Assembly: GCA_016946835.1 (NCBI GenBank)
Contig: JACVTC010000002.1
Coordinates: forward strand, 1,721,001 to 1,785,000
DNA length: 64,000 nucleotides
From: Neocallimastix lanati (nom. inval.)
Taxonomy: Eukaryota > Neocallimastigomycota > Neocallimastigomycetes > Neocallimastigales > Neocallimastigaceae
Reading direction: 5' to 3'
Each line of letters begins with the position of its first letter. The stretch's first letter is position 1. Shown piece after piece: positions 50,752 to 64,000 of this stretch. The notes beneath the pieces were generated by a model. That model saw only the letters and a program-made list of their open reading frames with translations, did not search any database and had not been told where the DNA came from. A program made the position numbers and the translations under genes.

Positions 50752-51737
50752 TTAACGTGATTTTAAATTTTTAAAGAAATTTGTAATACTACGAGATCGA
50801 TTACTTTTAATAAATGCTTTAGAATTAGTCAGTATTGTTTCATAATCTTTTTCATCAAAATTAGAGTCAATATATTCAAAATCATCCTCTTTATTGTTAT
50901 TCTTATTTGATTTATTATAGTTATTATTTATAATTATATTATTGTTTAAATTAGTTTTGGTTATTGTATTATTATTATTATTTTGATTACTTTTACTTCT
51001 ATTATGAGATGATTTTGTATTATTTTTATTATATTTATTAAGTTCTTTTTCTTCATCTTTTTCTAATTGAGTTATTACATCAAGTAATTGTTCTTTATAG
51101 GCTCTTATTTTTTGATATTTATCAGAAATATGATTATCATTTATATCTGAATAAGGAAGTGGTGTTGTCTTTTTAATATTTCTTATTACAGGTGAATTGC
51201 TATTATCATTTATATTATTGTTGATATTATTCATAATATTATTTTTCTTTTTAATAGTAGAAGGGGACCTATACTCTAATCTTTTATTATTTATAATTAC
51301 TGGTGATGATAATGGAACAACAATAGTTTTTCCTTGATAAACTGGATTTGATGATGGAACAACAATCGTTTTTCCTTGATAAACCTGTGTTGATGATGGA
51401 ACAACAATTGTTTTTCTTTGATAAGCTGGTGAATTTCCAATTGGTAAATTTGGTTCAACTTCTGGAGTATCCTCAATCAATTTAATATGTACAGTAGGTT
51501 CAATCGTCTGAGTCTTTGAAGCTACTTCATTCCTTTTAATATTTTTCTTTGTTATTAAATAGTAATAAATAATAAATAATAAATAATTATATTATATATT
51601 TATATAAATTAATATTTTTTTTTAAAAAAAAAATATATATATATATATAAATATTTACTAATATTATATTATATATATATATCATAATTTATTATTTTAT
51701 AAATTAAAAAATGGGTCATTATATAAATATGAAAATT

Positions 51738-51768
<31 letters not shown>

Positions 51769-53150
51769 TTATATATATATATATATCTAAAAAATCATAT
51801 ATAATTAAAATTTCCATATACCTTTGCTTCGTTAAATATTTTTTCATAAATGAATACCCATAATTTTTGACTGAATTCTATTAATTTATTTCTTAAGAGG
51901 TATAAAATAGTATTATAACCAGAATCAATTAATTTTTCATATTTTTTAAGGAATTTTAATATAAATTTATTATAAATGATTTTATATCCCTAATTTTATA
52001 TGGATTGATTTATATTATTGCAAATTAAATTATAAAAATTATAAATAAACATATATATATTTATATAAAGTAATAAAATAATGATATAAAAATTTTAATA
52101 ATTTGTTTAAATGATTTTCTTATTCATTAATATTAATACTATTAATGTTTTATTTTACATTTGTTGCTGGTAAGGTTAGCCATATCACAAAACCGGTTTT
52201 AATTTCATTATAAAAAGGGACCCTTTAATAATAATAATAATATTATTATTTTTTAATAAAAAAATTACATGTAATTTTCATTATCATATATGGTGTTTGT
52301 GATGTTAAAGTTAAATATAATTTAGTTGAATTGAATGTTCCATTAAAAAATAATAGTAATAATAATAAAATATTTATTTTATGAGAATTTTCAAATAATT
52401 AAAATCATTCATAATACAAATTTCGAACAAAAATATGAAATAATGATTTTAATAATAAATATAATTAATTGATATCATCCATAATATTGATATAAAAATT
52501 ATATATACATTATATTTTAATATATTATTATTTTTAGATATATATAGGATATAATTATTAATATAATATTAGATATTAAATCATATATTTTAATAAATTT
52601 ATATTAAATTCAATAATTTATTTAAGATAAATATGAAATTTTTACCAAAACAATACTTTGTCTGTTATAGATTGACATGCTGTAAATGTACCATAGACGA
52701 TCCTGTTTAAACATTAAAAATGATTATTTATATAAATATAAGTATATATATATATACAATATAAATATTAATATTTGTTATATCTGTGAGAATAGAGTAT
52801 TTATTTTCTCTATACAATTATTTTCTGTATTTTATATTTTAAAATTTGACTAAAATGATCCTTTATTAACATTAATATCTTTAATGTGAAAAATATAAAT
52901 GATATAAATGAACAAATACCAATATACTAAAACTTTAGAAGCCTCATTAGGATTGTACATTAAAATTTTATAAGTTTTATATACTGGATATATGCAACCA
53001 GCACCAGTCCTTTGTATTGGATATAAAAATATATTATATAGAATATTAATAGATATTTCATTGAATTTTTTTTTTTTTTTTTTTTGATAATAATTTAATA
53101 TTCAGTTGGTATTAATAATTTTACCCAACAAGCGTAGAGATAATTGCCAT
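50752..53150 (-). CDS. REEP/HVA22/Yop1-like ER membrane-shaping protein
   Basis: TB2/DP1/HVA22-family protein that shapes tubular ER through paired membrane hairpins. Six exons join in phase: 53150-53125, 53009-52920, 52702-52646, 52222-52159, 51989-51822 and 51546-50752, giving 399 aa. The domain fills residues ~1-100: CIYPVYKTYKILMYN, VLVYWIVYGTFTACQSITDK, WVPFYNEIKTGFVIWLTLP, then YNKFILKFLKKYEKLID. These match the REEP pattern (YPAYYSYKA, WFPFYYELK, WLLSP..). The ~265-residue tail is unusual. Three tandem copies of YQxKTIVVPSS stand near residues 175-215, followed by Asn/Ser/Lys-rich sequence. The 8-residue first coding exon is short but keeps phase. Confidence 0.82.
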
Positions 53151-53413
53151 TTATAGGTACAATAAAAATTAACAATAACAAAAAAAAAAGATGAAAAAAG
53201 TCTTGTCCAAAATTAATATATTTTTATCGTAGATTTATAACAGATATAGTTATATTTATTATATAACTTTTTTTTTTCCTCTAATTTATTAATTATTGCA
53301 TATAAAAATATTATTTTGATATTATTTTATATTAATTTTTTAATATAATTTTTTTTATATAAATACTGAATTATATTATGAATATTTCTTTTTGTTTATA
53401 TATATTATTATTA

Positions 53414-53449
<36 letters not shown>

Positions 53450-54102
53450 ATTTTTCTTATCCTTTTAAATATGTATATAAATATATTAAATATAAAGATT
53501 AAATATAAAGAGTAAATTTTATTAATAGATCTTTTTTTTTTTTTATTATTTTATTTTTCCTTTTTATACATATGTACTTATATATTAAATACTTTTAAAA
53601 TTAAAGATTATAACACTAACAAATCCTTACAAATAAAAATTTTATACTTTATTTATGATTTTGACTTTATTATTTTTTAAATATCTTTCTTTTAGTCATT
53701 AAATAATTAATTATAAATTAGTATATTTTTTTAATAATGCAAATTATATAAAATAAATCTAAATTATATAATTATAAATAAAATAAAGTTTATCTAATAG
53801 GTTAAATGTGTATAACTGTATTGTTATTATAATTAATTATATTTAAGACATTATAAATTATAATTTTTAAAAATATATTGGTAATAATAAATTAAATAGA
53901 ACTATTAATAAAATAATTATTTAGTATTTAAAAATATAAAATTCAAAAATTGTATTGTTATATTTATTCTTTTAATAATATATTATTTTAATTTTTAATG
54001 GCATAACAATTATTTGAATTAAATTTTTACTAATTTGTAATAATTAATATTTCATAATTTATAAAAATTAAACTAACATTATTTTTATATGAAAATTGTA
54101 TA

Positions 54103-54332
54103 AATAATAAATAATAAATAATAAATAATAAATAATAAATAATAAATAATAAATAATAAATAATAAATAATAAATAATAAATAATAAATAATAAATAATA
54201 ATTAATAATTAATAAATAATAAATAATAAATAATAAATAATAAATAATAAATAATAAATAATAAATAATAAATAATAAATAATAATTAATAAATAATAAA
54301 TAATAAATAATAAATAATAAATAATAAATAAT
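54103..54332. repeat. (AAATAAT)n heptanucleotide array
   Basis: About 32 tandem 7-bp units with a few ATTAATA variants. Because the period is 7 all reading frames cycle, so the long minus-strand Leu/Tyr/Ile ORF is an artefact. Confidence 0.92.
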
Positions 54333-55645
54333 AAAAAGAGTATTCTGCATTTCTTTTCAAAAATTGAAATATATAATTTGGTGTTAGTATGAACACTAAA
54401 TTATATAAATAGATTTGATTATAAAATTGTTATAATTTGAAGAATGGAATAAATATATTATAATGATAAAAAAATAATCGATTTCTGAAAGTTTTAGAAA
54501 TAAATATTAAATATATTAAATAATTATCTTTTAACTATCGAGGTATATTCAACACTTGTTTAAATATATATATTTATAAAATCTAAAAATAATTAAACAT
54601 ATTAAATATAATAAAATATTTAGGTGGAATTTCTTTATTTGATTTTTTCTTTTATTTTAGATACCTATATTATAATTTCTAAAAATAATTTTTAAATTGA
54701 TACAACTTTTTTTCTTTTTTTAAAAAAAAAATTGTATCTTTAATTTTTTAGTAGTTTTTTTCTTTTCCTTATATATTATGTTATGTTGAATATCAAATTA
54801 ATATTTATAATAAAGACTTATATATATTAATAAACATTTTAATATTTATATTAAAATAATTTTAAAAGTTTATATTAATTTTGTTAATTATTATAAATAA
54901 TTATTATATTTATTAATCATAGTATTTTTATATTTTATATTAAAATTGTAATTTTAATTATTTATTAGACTTTCAAAATTGTATGGCATCAACGACCAAA
55001 AAAAAAAAAATGGTTAAAAAAAAATTTACTATACAAATTATATTATATATTATATAATATACTAAAATATACTGATAGTAATATAACATAAATATAATAT
55101 AATATATAACCCAATTTTTATTCATCTTTAATGAATTAATTACAAAGTTAAAATAAATTAATTTAATATTTTTAAAGTATAAAAAAAAAAAAAAAAGAAC
55201 AAAATCAAAACAATTTTTAGTATTTATAATAGTATAATATATTCTTATAAATTGTAAAATAAGAAAATATATATATATATAATTATTGTAAGCAATAAAT
55301 ATTAAAATATTCATCAATAATTACAAATTATAATTATATAGCAAATAATGGCTGTTGGTAATGTTTAAAAGTGAAAATGAATAATATTTAATTCATAATT
55401 AAAAGATTTATAATAAATGATATTTAATAATAGAACCATATATAAAAAAATAAAAATTAATTATTATAATTATGAGTAAAATATAATGTATATTTATTGG
55501 ATAATATATTTATAATAAAAAAAAACAATTATTAATAAATATAAATTAAAAAAGTAAAAATATGCTTATCAACGAAATTGCCACCGTTTTAATAAAAATA
55601 ATATTACAAATTTTTATATAAAATCTTAACAATAATTAAAAAAAA

Positions 55646-56160
55646 TAATATATAATAAATAATAAATAAATAAATAATAAATAATAAATAATAAATAATA
55701 AATAATAAATAATAAATAATAAATAATAAATAATAAATAATAAATAATAAATAATAAATAATAAATAATAAATAAATAATAATAAATAATAAATAATAAA
55801 TAATAAATAATAAATAATAAATAATAAATAATAAATAATAAATAATAAATAATAAATAATAAATAATAAATAATAAATAATAAATAATAAATAATAAATA
55901 ATAAATAATAAATAATAAATAATAATAATAAATAATAAATAATAAATAATAAATAATAAATAATAAATAATAAATAATAAATAATAAATAATAAATAATA
56001 AATAATAAATAATAAATAATAAATAATAAATAATAAATAATAAATAATAAATAATAAATAATAAATAATAAATAATAAATAATAAATAATAAATAATAAA
56101 TAATAAATAATAAATAATAAATAATAAATAATAAATAATAAATAATAAATAATAAATAAA
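55646..56160. repeat. long (AATAAAT)n heptanucleotide array
   Basis: More than 500 bp of 7-bp units with isolated phase slips (near 55772 and 55919). It is the same unit family as at 54.1 kb, in the same orientation. Confidence 0.93.
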
Positions 56161-56773
56161 ATTTAATATTTATTAATACTTATTTTAACAAATAATAAAA
56201 AATTTTTTTCTTTATATATTATAATATATTATAATAAATGACAATAAATATGTTAATAGTTTATGATTAAAAATTTATGGAATATACTTCATATAAATAT
56301 ATTAAAATTGATTCGAACAATATAGTAATTAATAAAATTAAATTTATTGTACACATATAATATAATATATAAAGAACACTTTTTTTTTTTTTTTTAACTA
56401 ATAAATAAAGAAAAAATATATTTGTATATATATTTTTATATATATATATTATTTTTCAAAAGAAAAATAAAAATAAAAAAAAAAAAATTAGGGTATTGTT
56501 TGTTGTAGTAATTGTAATACCACATAAATGGATATTATATTCATTCATTATATCAATTATTATACATTTTATTAATCATTGTTACTATATCATTATATAT
56601 TTCTTTTATTCAAAATATATCCAATTACATTTGTATGCAGAGAATATTTTTAATGATAAAAATTCTCAAAGAAAATAAAAATCTTTACCGAATAAATTAA
56701 TAGAAATCAATTGTAAAGATTTATATTTATTTTTGTAATACAGTTACTAAGATTACAAACTAATTGCAATTAT

Positions 56774-56823
<50 letters not shown>

Positions 56824-57859
56824 AAAAATTGAAAAAATTGTTATTATAACACTAAATTTTATATACAGTTAATTTTATACAATATAACAACAATAAAAGC
56901 ATTTCTTTGTAATTTTTTTTTTTTTCTTTTTGGAATTACTTGAATGATTTTAATAGAGTTTATTATTATTATATTTTAGTACTTATTTAAAAGATTCTTT
57001 GTTTAAGGGGACTTTTTTTTATTTATATAGAGAATATTCTTTATTATTTATTAATTATAATTATAACATTAAAAATATTAAATTAAAATAATATACACTC
57101 GTATACAATCAATATATATTGTATTTTTCTTTTTTTTTTTTAAAATAATATATAATCAATATATATTGTGTTATATATTTTAAAATTTTAAAAGTAAATA
57201 TTTATTGAAATATTTTTATATTTAATTACAACAAAATTAATAGTATTAGTATTTAATATTAATTAAAGTAGTCGTAATAATAATAATATAGAAAATTTAT
57301 AAAATAATAATACTAAAGGTAAATAAGTGTAATTAAAATAAAATATTTTAAAATTTTGAAATATTAACTTTTTTTTACTTTTTTTTTTTTAAATAATTAT
57401 ATAATATTTTAAAATATTTTGATATATTATATAATATATATATATTATCAATATTATTTATACAATAAACTACAGTTTTATTCAGAGTATAAAATTACAT
57501 CAGTTCTTTATATAAAATATTAACTTAAAATTAAAAAAGTAAGCTTTTATAATTTATTATTTTTATTTTTTTTATGTAATAGTGAAAATTTTATAGTTTT
57601 GATAAAGTAATTTACTGCGCATATATTATATTTATAAAATAAATAATAAATTGTTAATTTTATTTTTGTTATTTTGTAATATTTTAAATGGTTATATAAT
57701 AAATGATAAATTTAATTATATATTGTAATATTTTATAGAAGATTATATAATTAATAAATACATTTTTATTTTTGTTTATATTTTTTACTTTAAATTTCAA
57801 TATATAATGATTTATATTATTATTTTTAAAATATTATTATTATAATCATTGTAAATTAG

Positions 57860-60800
57860 TGCCAAGTTTAAATAATGAAGAAGGAAATATTCGAACACTT
57901 GTGCCATATTTCCATACTTATTCAGAAAAACTTTATGTTTCTGGATACTTATATAAAAAAAATGAATTTCAACCTGATGGTAAACCATTTGTATATAATA
58001 ATCCAAATCAAAAATGGACCAAATGGTGGGTAGAATTATGGGGTCCAGTATTAAAATTTTGGCAAGCATCATTAACTAATCCTCCACCATCATCAACTGA
58101 GGAAGTAATTCAAAAAGAACTAGCACCTTCATCAAAATTTATTGATAAATTGAAGGCTAATCAAAAAGTACCTAATTATATTAATATATCTGATTCTATT
58201 ACTGAATTATCATCAGTTCATTTGGATGATTCAAATGAAAATCCTCCATATCCTTTTCGTTATACTTTTTCATTATCTACCACAAGACTAAATTTATTTA
58301 TATTGGCATGCCCAACTTTAGATTCGGCAAAAAGTTGGGTTGCTGCTATTCGTCTTTCTTGCTTTGAACAATCTAAATTAAATGAACTTTATTCTTATAG
58401 ATTATTGAGAGGTCCAAACTTTTCAAATGTTTGGTATAGTTCACATTATGATCCAAAAAATCCAACTCTTCCAAAGAAGGCTATTTTCTATGATGGTTAT
58501 ATTCAAGCTAGACTAAACTACGCTAAAGAATGGAAACGTTACTATGTCGTTATCACTTCTGAAAATAAAAAGAAAAAAAAGAAGATGTTTCAAAAAAGAA
58601 ATACTATTATTAATTCTCTAAGTAGTAATAATCTTTTTGATGATGGTGGTCATATCTGTTTCTATAATGAAAAAGATGATGCAAAGAAAAAGCAACCACT
58701 TATTGAAATTAATAGTGTTTCTCAAGTATATGCTGTTTGGCCAGAAAAAACAGAAATTGTTGAAGCTGGTGCAGGTGGTGTAGTAAAGATTGAAGGTAAT
58801 ATTCTTTTTTCAAAAGACCTTGTCCTTCCCAGAAGAGATTTCTCTAATCACCCTAATTCAAAATTTGATGAACGTCCTGAATCTACATTTGCATTATTCA
58901 TGCTTCCAAACATTATTGATTTAGCAAAATGTATTATTTCCATTATAGGTTCCTTTTCTTTATCTCCATATGGTTCTATCGGTAAACAAGATCCATCTGT
59001 TGGTGATGGATCTAAAGATATTGGTTTATTAACGGATGAAATTCCAGAAAATCTTGATCCTACTGAAGTAGATATTAGGACTTGGGGTCTTCTTTACTTG
59101 TCTACACCTGAAATTCAAAATGTTATCAAAGAAAATGATACCTCTCTTCTTAAATCAAAGAATGATTTTGCTAAAATTTTAAAGGAAAAACGTAATTTTA
59201 GATTAAATAAAGATCTTGAAAGTTTCAGAAATGAGGTTAATAAAACTATTCATGAAAGATGTTCCAGAGAACGTGCTGCTTTTGAAAATCATTGGAAAAG
59301 TATTGATGATGATGATGATGATGCTCTAAATGATAAATCAAATAATATGCAATTTGAAGATGAAGAAGAATATGAAGACGAAAGTTTTGAAGAAAAAGAA
59401 GGTGCTAATGAAATTGAAGAAGAAGAAGATGATGATGATGATGATGACGATGATGATGAAGATGATGAGGATGAAGAAGAAGAAGAAGATGATGATGATG
59501 ACGAAGATGACGATGACGATGACGAAGATGACGAAGAAGAAGAAATTAAAATACCATTTAACGCCAATATAATGAATCCAATGATGATGGCTCAAATGGG
59601 ACAAATGGGACAAATGGCACCAAATGGACAACAATATGCTCTTATTGCTCAACCAGTTATGTCTGAAGATGGTACTCAAATTATTAATTGGACTTATAAT
59701 TATCAATTAGTAGACCCAGCGCAATACCAACAAGTAAACTCTTAAATTTTTCTATTTAAATTATATATATTATAATACTTTATTTATTAAATTATTTATT
59801 TATTAATATATATATTTTTATTCATTCATTCATTTATTATTCATTTAAAAATATCAATTCTTTAATTATTTCTATTAATTTGTTTTAATTAATTCTAATT
59901 ATATTATATGCAATATATTTTTTAAAATAATAATATATAATAATTTTACAAATATAAATATAATATCATTAAATATTTATCATTTCTTTAATAAAATAAA
60001 GTTACAAATGCAGCAGATGCAAATGATGCAAATGCAACAAATGCAAATGACCGGTATGCAAAAGCCAGTTTATCCAATGAGTAAACTTGATGAAGATGAT
60101 AGTGATGAAGATGACAGTGAAGAAGAAGAAGATGATGATGATGATGAAAATGATAAAGAAAATGATGATGATGATGATGATGATGAAGAAGAAGAAGAAG
60201 AAGAAGATACAGAAAAGAAAATCAAAAATGATGAAATTGAAGACAATGAAATCACATCTACAGAAGAAATTACTGAACAAATTGAAGAACAAAAATCATC
60301 TGATAAAGAATTAGCTAGTGAAAAAAATATAGACATTACTAGGGATGTTCAACAATCAAAAGAGGCTACTACTGAAGTTAATGAAAATGTTGAATCAGTG
60401 ACAACTGAAGAAATAATTACTGAAAAAGAATCTGAAGATAAAACGGTTGAAGTTGATGGTGAAAAAGAAAGTAAAGAAGATGAAGAAGAAAATGATGAAG
60501 AAGAAAATGATGAAGAAGAAAATGATGAAGAAGAAGATGAAGAAGAAGAAAATGATGATGACGATGATGACGATGATGACGATGATGATGATGATGATGA
60601 CGATGATGACGATGACGATGATGATGATGAAGATGAAGATGATGAAGATGAGGAAAATGTTGCTAATACTACAATTATGTATAATCCAATGATGCAACAA
60701 CAGTTGATGATGCCAGTGATGCCACAAATTGCTAGTGTTCCTTATACAAATAGAGTTTCTATGATGGTAATGGATCCAAATCAATTAGCTACTCAACAAG

Positions 60801-63800
60801 CAATGCTTCAAAATACAGTAATGAATGGTAATTCAAAGTCAGAAACTAAAGAAGGTATAAAAGGATCACAACCAATTCCACAGTATGTTCAAAATACACA
60901 ATTACAAATGATGAAAGGTGGTTCTCTTGATGTATTCCAAGATATGGATCCAACCAGTAATGAATTTATGAATATGCTACAAGCTCAACGTGCTTCCGTT
61001 TTAGGTTTACCACAACCAATTATTTCACCTCAAACGATCAAGAGTCAAAATTCAGAAGATGATGATGATGATGACAATGATAATGATGATGATGATGATG
61101 AAAGTAGTAATTCTCAAAATATTGAAAGTGATGAAGTTCAACCTACTAATTATCCATTATTTGCACCAAACTCGTTAATGGCTCAAAGAGAAAGAGCAAA
61201 TGCTCAAAAAAAATTATTAGAGGAACAACAACAGAAGCTTAGGGAAGAATATGGTGTTGCTCAAACTGGACCGCTTCTTGGTACAGTTAAAAAAGATGGT
61301 GGTAAACCAAAACTTGAAGGTGGTTTGGTTGGTGAAGTGGATCGTAGAGCCCGTGAAAAAGAAATGTTAAAAAAAATGGGTATTTACAAGCCACCACCAC
61401 CACAAGAAAGGCTTCCTTCTTATATTCAAAAATCAGCACCAAGTAGTCCTATGTTAAATGGTATGAGACCAATGAGTATGATGAGTCAGTCAAATAATAT
61501 GCTTAGACCATTATCGATGATGAGTAGTAGTCCATTAGCTATACCTCATTCTAATACTATGGTACATTCTAATCCAGTTAATGAATATGAAGTTGAAGAT
61601 CCAGTATCTGTTCGTAATCGTGATATTCTTGCTAGAACTTGGTTAGAAAAGGAACGTGAGAAAGAACGTCAAAGACAGCTTGAACGTAATTTAGAAATGA
61701 TGCCTAATAATAATATGATTCACCCACTAAGTCCAAATCATTTAAGTCCATTTATGGGTCCCGGTGATAGGAGAGCTAGTTTTATGCCATCTTCACCACT
61801 TTATAGTAATCCAATGCATATAGGTGGCGGTATAAACACCATGTTAAATCCTAAAAAATATTCTATTACTAACATTCCAGATGAAGATGAAAGTACAGAT
61901 GATGAAGAAAATAAACCATTAGGTATTATTGCAAGACATGCAAAGAATGATAATGATAATGATGATGATGATGATGACAAACCTTTAGTAGGTATGATAA
62001 AAAGTAAAAGCAAACAAGCTGCTATTAAGAAACAACATGATAAAAAGAAGAAACATAGAGATGATAATGAAGATGACGATGACACTGAAGATGAAGATGA
62101 ATATCAAGTTGATGATGACGTTAAAGATGAAGATGAAGATGAAAATGAAAATGATGAAAACAAGGAAGACGGTGAAAATTTAAGTAGTGGTACTGAAACC
62201 GGTTCTACTACAGAAAATAGTGATGAAGAATTTGAAAAAGAATTGGAAAAGGAATTCGAAAAAGCTATCAATAGAAATAGAAATAAAAAGAATAGAAGAT
62301 ATAATAATGAAATAAATGAAGAAAAAATGAAAGAAAAAAAAGAGAAAGAAGAAGAGAAAGAAGAAGAGAAAGAAGAAGAAGTAGTGGAAGAAGAAGAAGA
62401 ATTGGAGGAAGTTATCAATAGAAAAAATAGAAATAAAAAAAATAAAAGACGTAATGATGAAACCAGTGAAGAAGAAGAAAGTAAAGAAGAAGAAAGTGAA
62501 GAAGAAGAAAGTGAAGAAGAAAGTAGTAGTGATGATGATTCTAGAAGAAGAAGAGGAAAAGATAAATATTCTCATTCAAAATATAAGAAAGAAAGTAAAT
62601 CAAAATCTAAATCCAAATCTTCTAAATCTAAATCTTCTAAATCTAAATCTAAATCTAAATCAAAATCTTCTAAATCTAACTCTAGATCTGGTAGACATCA
62701 TGGTAGACGTTATAGAGTTGAATCTTCATATTCTCAGTCTGAATCTGAAACTGAAGAGGAAACCTCAGAAGAAGAATCTGATGATGAAGAAGAAGATTTA
62801 AGAAGATCTAAAAGAGATAAAAAGCGTAATAATAAAAAATCAAATAAATATTCTAAATCAAAATACAAACATAGAGAAAGAAACTATAGAAGTAGTAGTG
62901 AGTCTGAAGAATCTTTTGATGAAGAATTAGAAGATAGTAGTAGTCTTGAAGAAAGTGATGAAGTTCATAATAGTAGAAGAAATAAAAATCGACGTGAATC
63001 TCGAAAAAATCAAAAATCTAGACATAGAAAAAGATACGATGATTCTGAAGAATCTGAAACTGAATCTGAAACTGAATCTGAAACTGAATCTGATTATAAT
63101 TATGATTCTGACTCTGATTCTGATTTTAGACATTCCAAACGTAAAAAGAGTAGGAAAGGAAATAGAAAAGAAGATAAATATAAAAAATCCTCAAGAGGTA
63201 AACATAGTCATAGTCATTCGAAGGATAAAAGTAAATCTTCTAGATCAAGAAGTCATCGCTATGAGGAAAGTGAAGAAAGTGATGTAACTGAGGAAGAAAT
63301 TGATTCTTCTTCAAGAAGAAGAAATAAAGATAAGGGTAGATCCACTATAAAGCAAAGTGGTAAACATTCACAACATTCCTCATCACATAAGAGTAAAACC
63401 TCTGGTTCATTAAAATCTTCAAATCTTTTAAGTTCACCAGTTGTTAAATCTCCAACAAATTCTCATTCCGGACTTTCTTCTAGATCTTCCTCTATTAGAA
63501 ATTCTCCTAAAATTTCACCAAGAAATTCACCAAGAATTAAAACCAATGAAAAATCTCAATTACGTTCACCAAATAAATTACGTTCTCCTCATCCTTCTGC
63601 TGTATCAATTTCAGCAATATATAATGATGATGAAAGTGAAACCGAAACTGAATCTGAATCTGAAAAAGAAAATATTGAAGAAGAAGAAGAAATTGTTCCA
63701 CCACAACAAAATCATCGTCTTTCTTATCAACAGCAATATCAAACTTTTAAAAATAAAAATCCATATTTATCTATAAAGACCTCATCAAATGATCCTGGTC

Positions 63801-63805
63801 AATTC

Positions 63806-63857
<52 letters not shown>

Positions 63858-64000
63858 GTAATAATTATAATAATAATAATAATAATTATAGTAATAATAG
63901 CAATAGTTATCATTCTTTATCACCAAAACCAACTTTAAGATCCCCAGAAATGCGTTCATCAAAAAGAATGAATAGTCAATCATCTTTTTCACCAAAATCA
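57860..64000 (+). CDS. Caf120/Skg3-like PH-domain protein, partial
   Basis: Large fungal PH protein, incomplete at both ends. Two exons are seen: 57860-59733 and 60002 to the window edge, together about 1958 codons. Exon one begins after an AG acceptor (57858-57859) with TG, so the start codon may be split A|TG across an intron or more coding exons may lie upstream. A first PH domain spans residues ~20-180 (KLYVSGYLYKKNEF, WTKWWVELWGPVLKFWQA, AKSWVAAIRLSCFEQ) and a second PH-like region ~205-370 (YDGYIQARLNYAKEWKRYYVV). Repeated Asp/Glu tracts, Met/Gln-rich segments, the Caf120-like GGKPKLEGGLVGEVDRRARE, and then Ser/Lys, Arg/Ser and Glu/Ser-rich low complexity follow. In yeast the family is linked to Ccr4-Not and to cortical sites. 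Family fairly sure; function here is inferred. Confidence 0.82.

Larger units (their letters stand above)
53151..57859. other. 4.7-kb low-complexity spacer
   Basis: The largest gene-poor stretch. It contains two heptanucleotide arrays, a 43-nt poly-A (about 56777-56819) and A/T DNA. It must contain the promoter and first exon of the downstream PH gene, which I could not locate. The short ORF at 56496-56678 is hydrophobic and unlike any family I know. Confidence 0.5.

Noticed and set aside
54030-54350. 106-aa Leu/Tyr/Ile minus-strand ORF
   Set aside because: Made entirely by a 7-bp repeat. There is no independent coding signal.
54973-55317. 114-aa minus-strand ORF rich in Ile/Phe/Tyr
   Set aside because: Composition equals the A/T background. 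No motif and no splice or start context supports a gene.
55646-56160. CRISPR-like or centromeric satellite array
   Set aside because: The unit is a plain 7-bp A/T repeat without spacers and below any satellite unit size. There is no associated protein gene, and the genome is eukaryotic.
56496-56678. 60-aa hydrophobic ORF as first exon of the PH gene
   Set aside because: It has a stop, no convincing donor joining phase 1 to 57860, and no resemblance to the N-terminus of the family.
59289-59706. Poly-Ser, Phe/Ile and Met/Lys ORFs opposite or beside the PH gene
   Set aside because: Shadows of GAT/GAA codon repeats in the real reading frame.

Overview
The window is extremely AT-rich eukaryotic DNA with many short AT-rich introns (GT..AG, often GTAAAT/GTAATT donors), long homopolymers, triplet arrays and Asn/Asp/Ser-rich proteins. 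A secreted hevein-type chitin-binding protein, a Caf120/Skg3-like PH protein and a Gvp36-like BAR protein point to a fungus. The base composition and the chitin-binding domain best fit an anaerobic gut fungus (Neocallimastigomycota). That placement is an inference; other AT-rich fungi or amoebae are not formally excluded.

Layout: 0.6-1.1 kb, small secreted chitin-binding protein (-). 2.3-7.7 kb, CAND1-like cullin regulator (-, 11 exons). 7.7-11.0 kb, spacer with one decayed coding scrap. 11.0-13.2 kb, BAR-domain protein (+, 9 exons). 13.9-19.2 kb, YEATS2-like chromatin reader (-, 13 exons). 20.1-28.6 kb, large Asn-rich coiled-coil protein (-, 25 exons including 8-, 14- and 19-nt exons), possibly FBF1-like. 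29.3-35.1 kb, complete Ty1/copia retrotransposon (-) with 239-bp LTRs that read as identical and a 5-bp target duplication. 35.5-39.3 kb, transketolase (+, 10 exons). 40.0-42.6 kb, a 5'-truncated LINE whose reverse transcriptase gene is interrupted by a 442-bp tRNA-headed SINE with its own 14-bp target duplication. 43.6-43.9 kb, MITE-like inverted repeat. 44.5-49.1 kb, choline-transporter-like SLC44/CTL protein (-, 13 exons). 50.8-53.2 kb, REEP/HVA22/Yop1-like ER membrane protein (-, 6 exons). 53.2-57.8 kb, spacer dominated by heptanucleotide arrays. 57.9 kb to the window end, Caf120/Skg3-like PH protein (+, incomplete at both ends).

The cellular genes are unrelated housekeeping or trafficking genes, not an operon or pathway cluster. 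I worked out exon boundaries by hand from splice consensus, reading phase and protein similarity. For every multi-exon gene closed at both ends the exon lengths sum to a whole number of codons with a terminal stop.

The most interesting material is the mobile DNA: a structured, tRNA-headed SINE with an encoded CCA and no poly-A tail; a copia element whose primer-binding site matches the anticodon arm of a tRNA-Lys(CUU) rather than a tRNA 3' end; and triplet arrays that abut splice sites.
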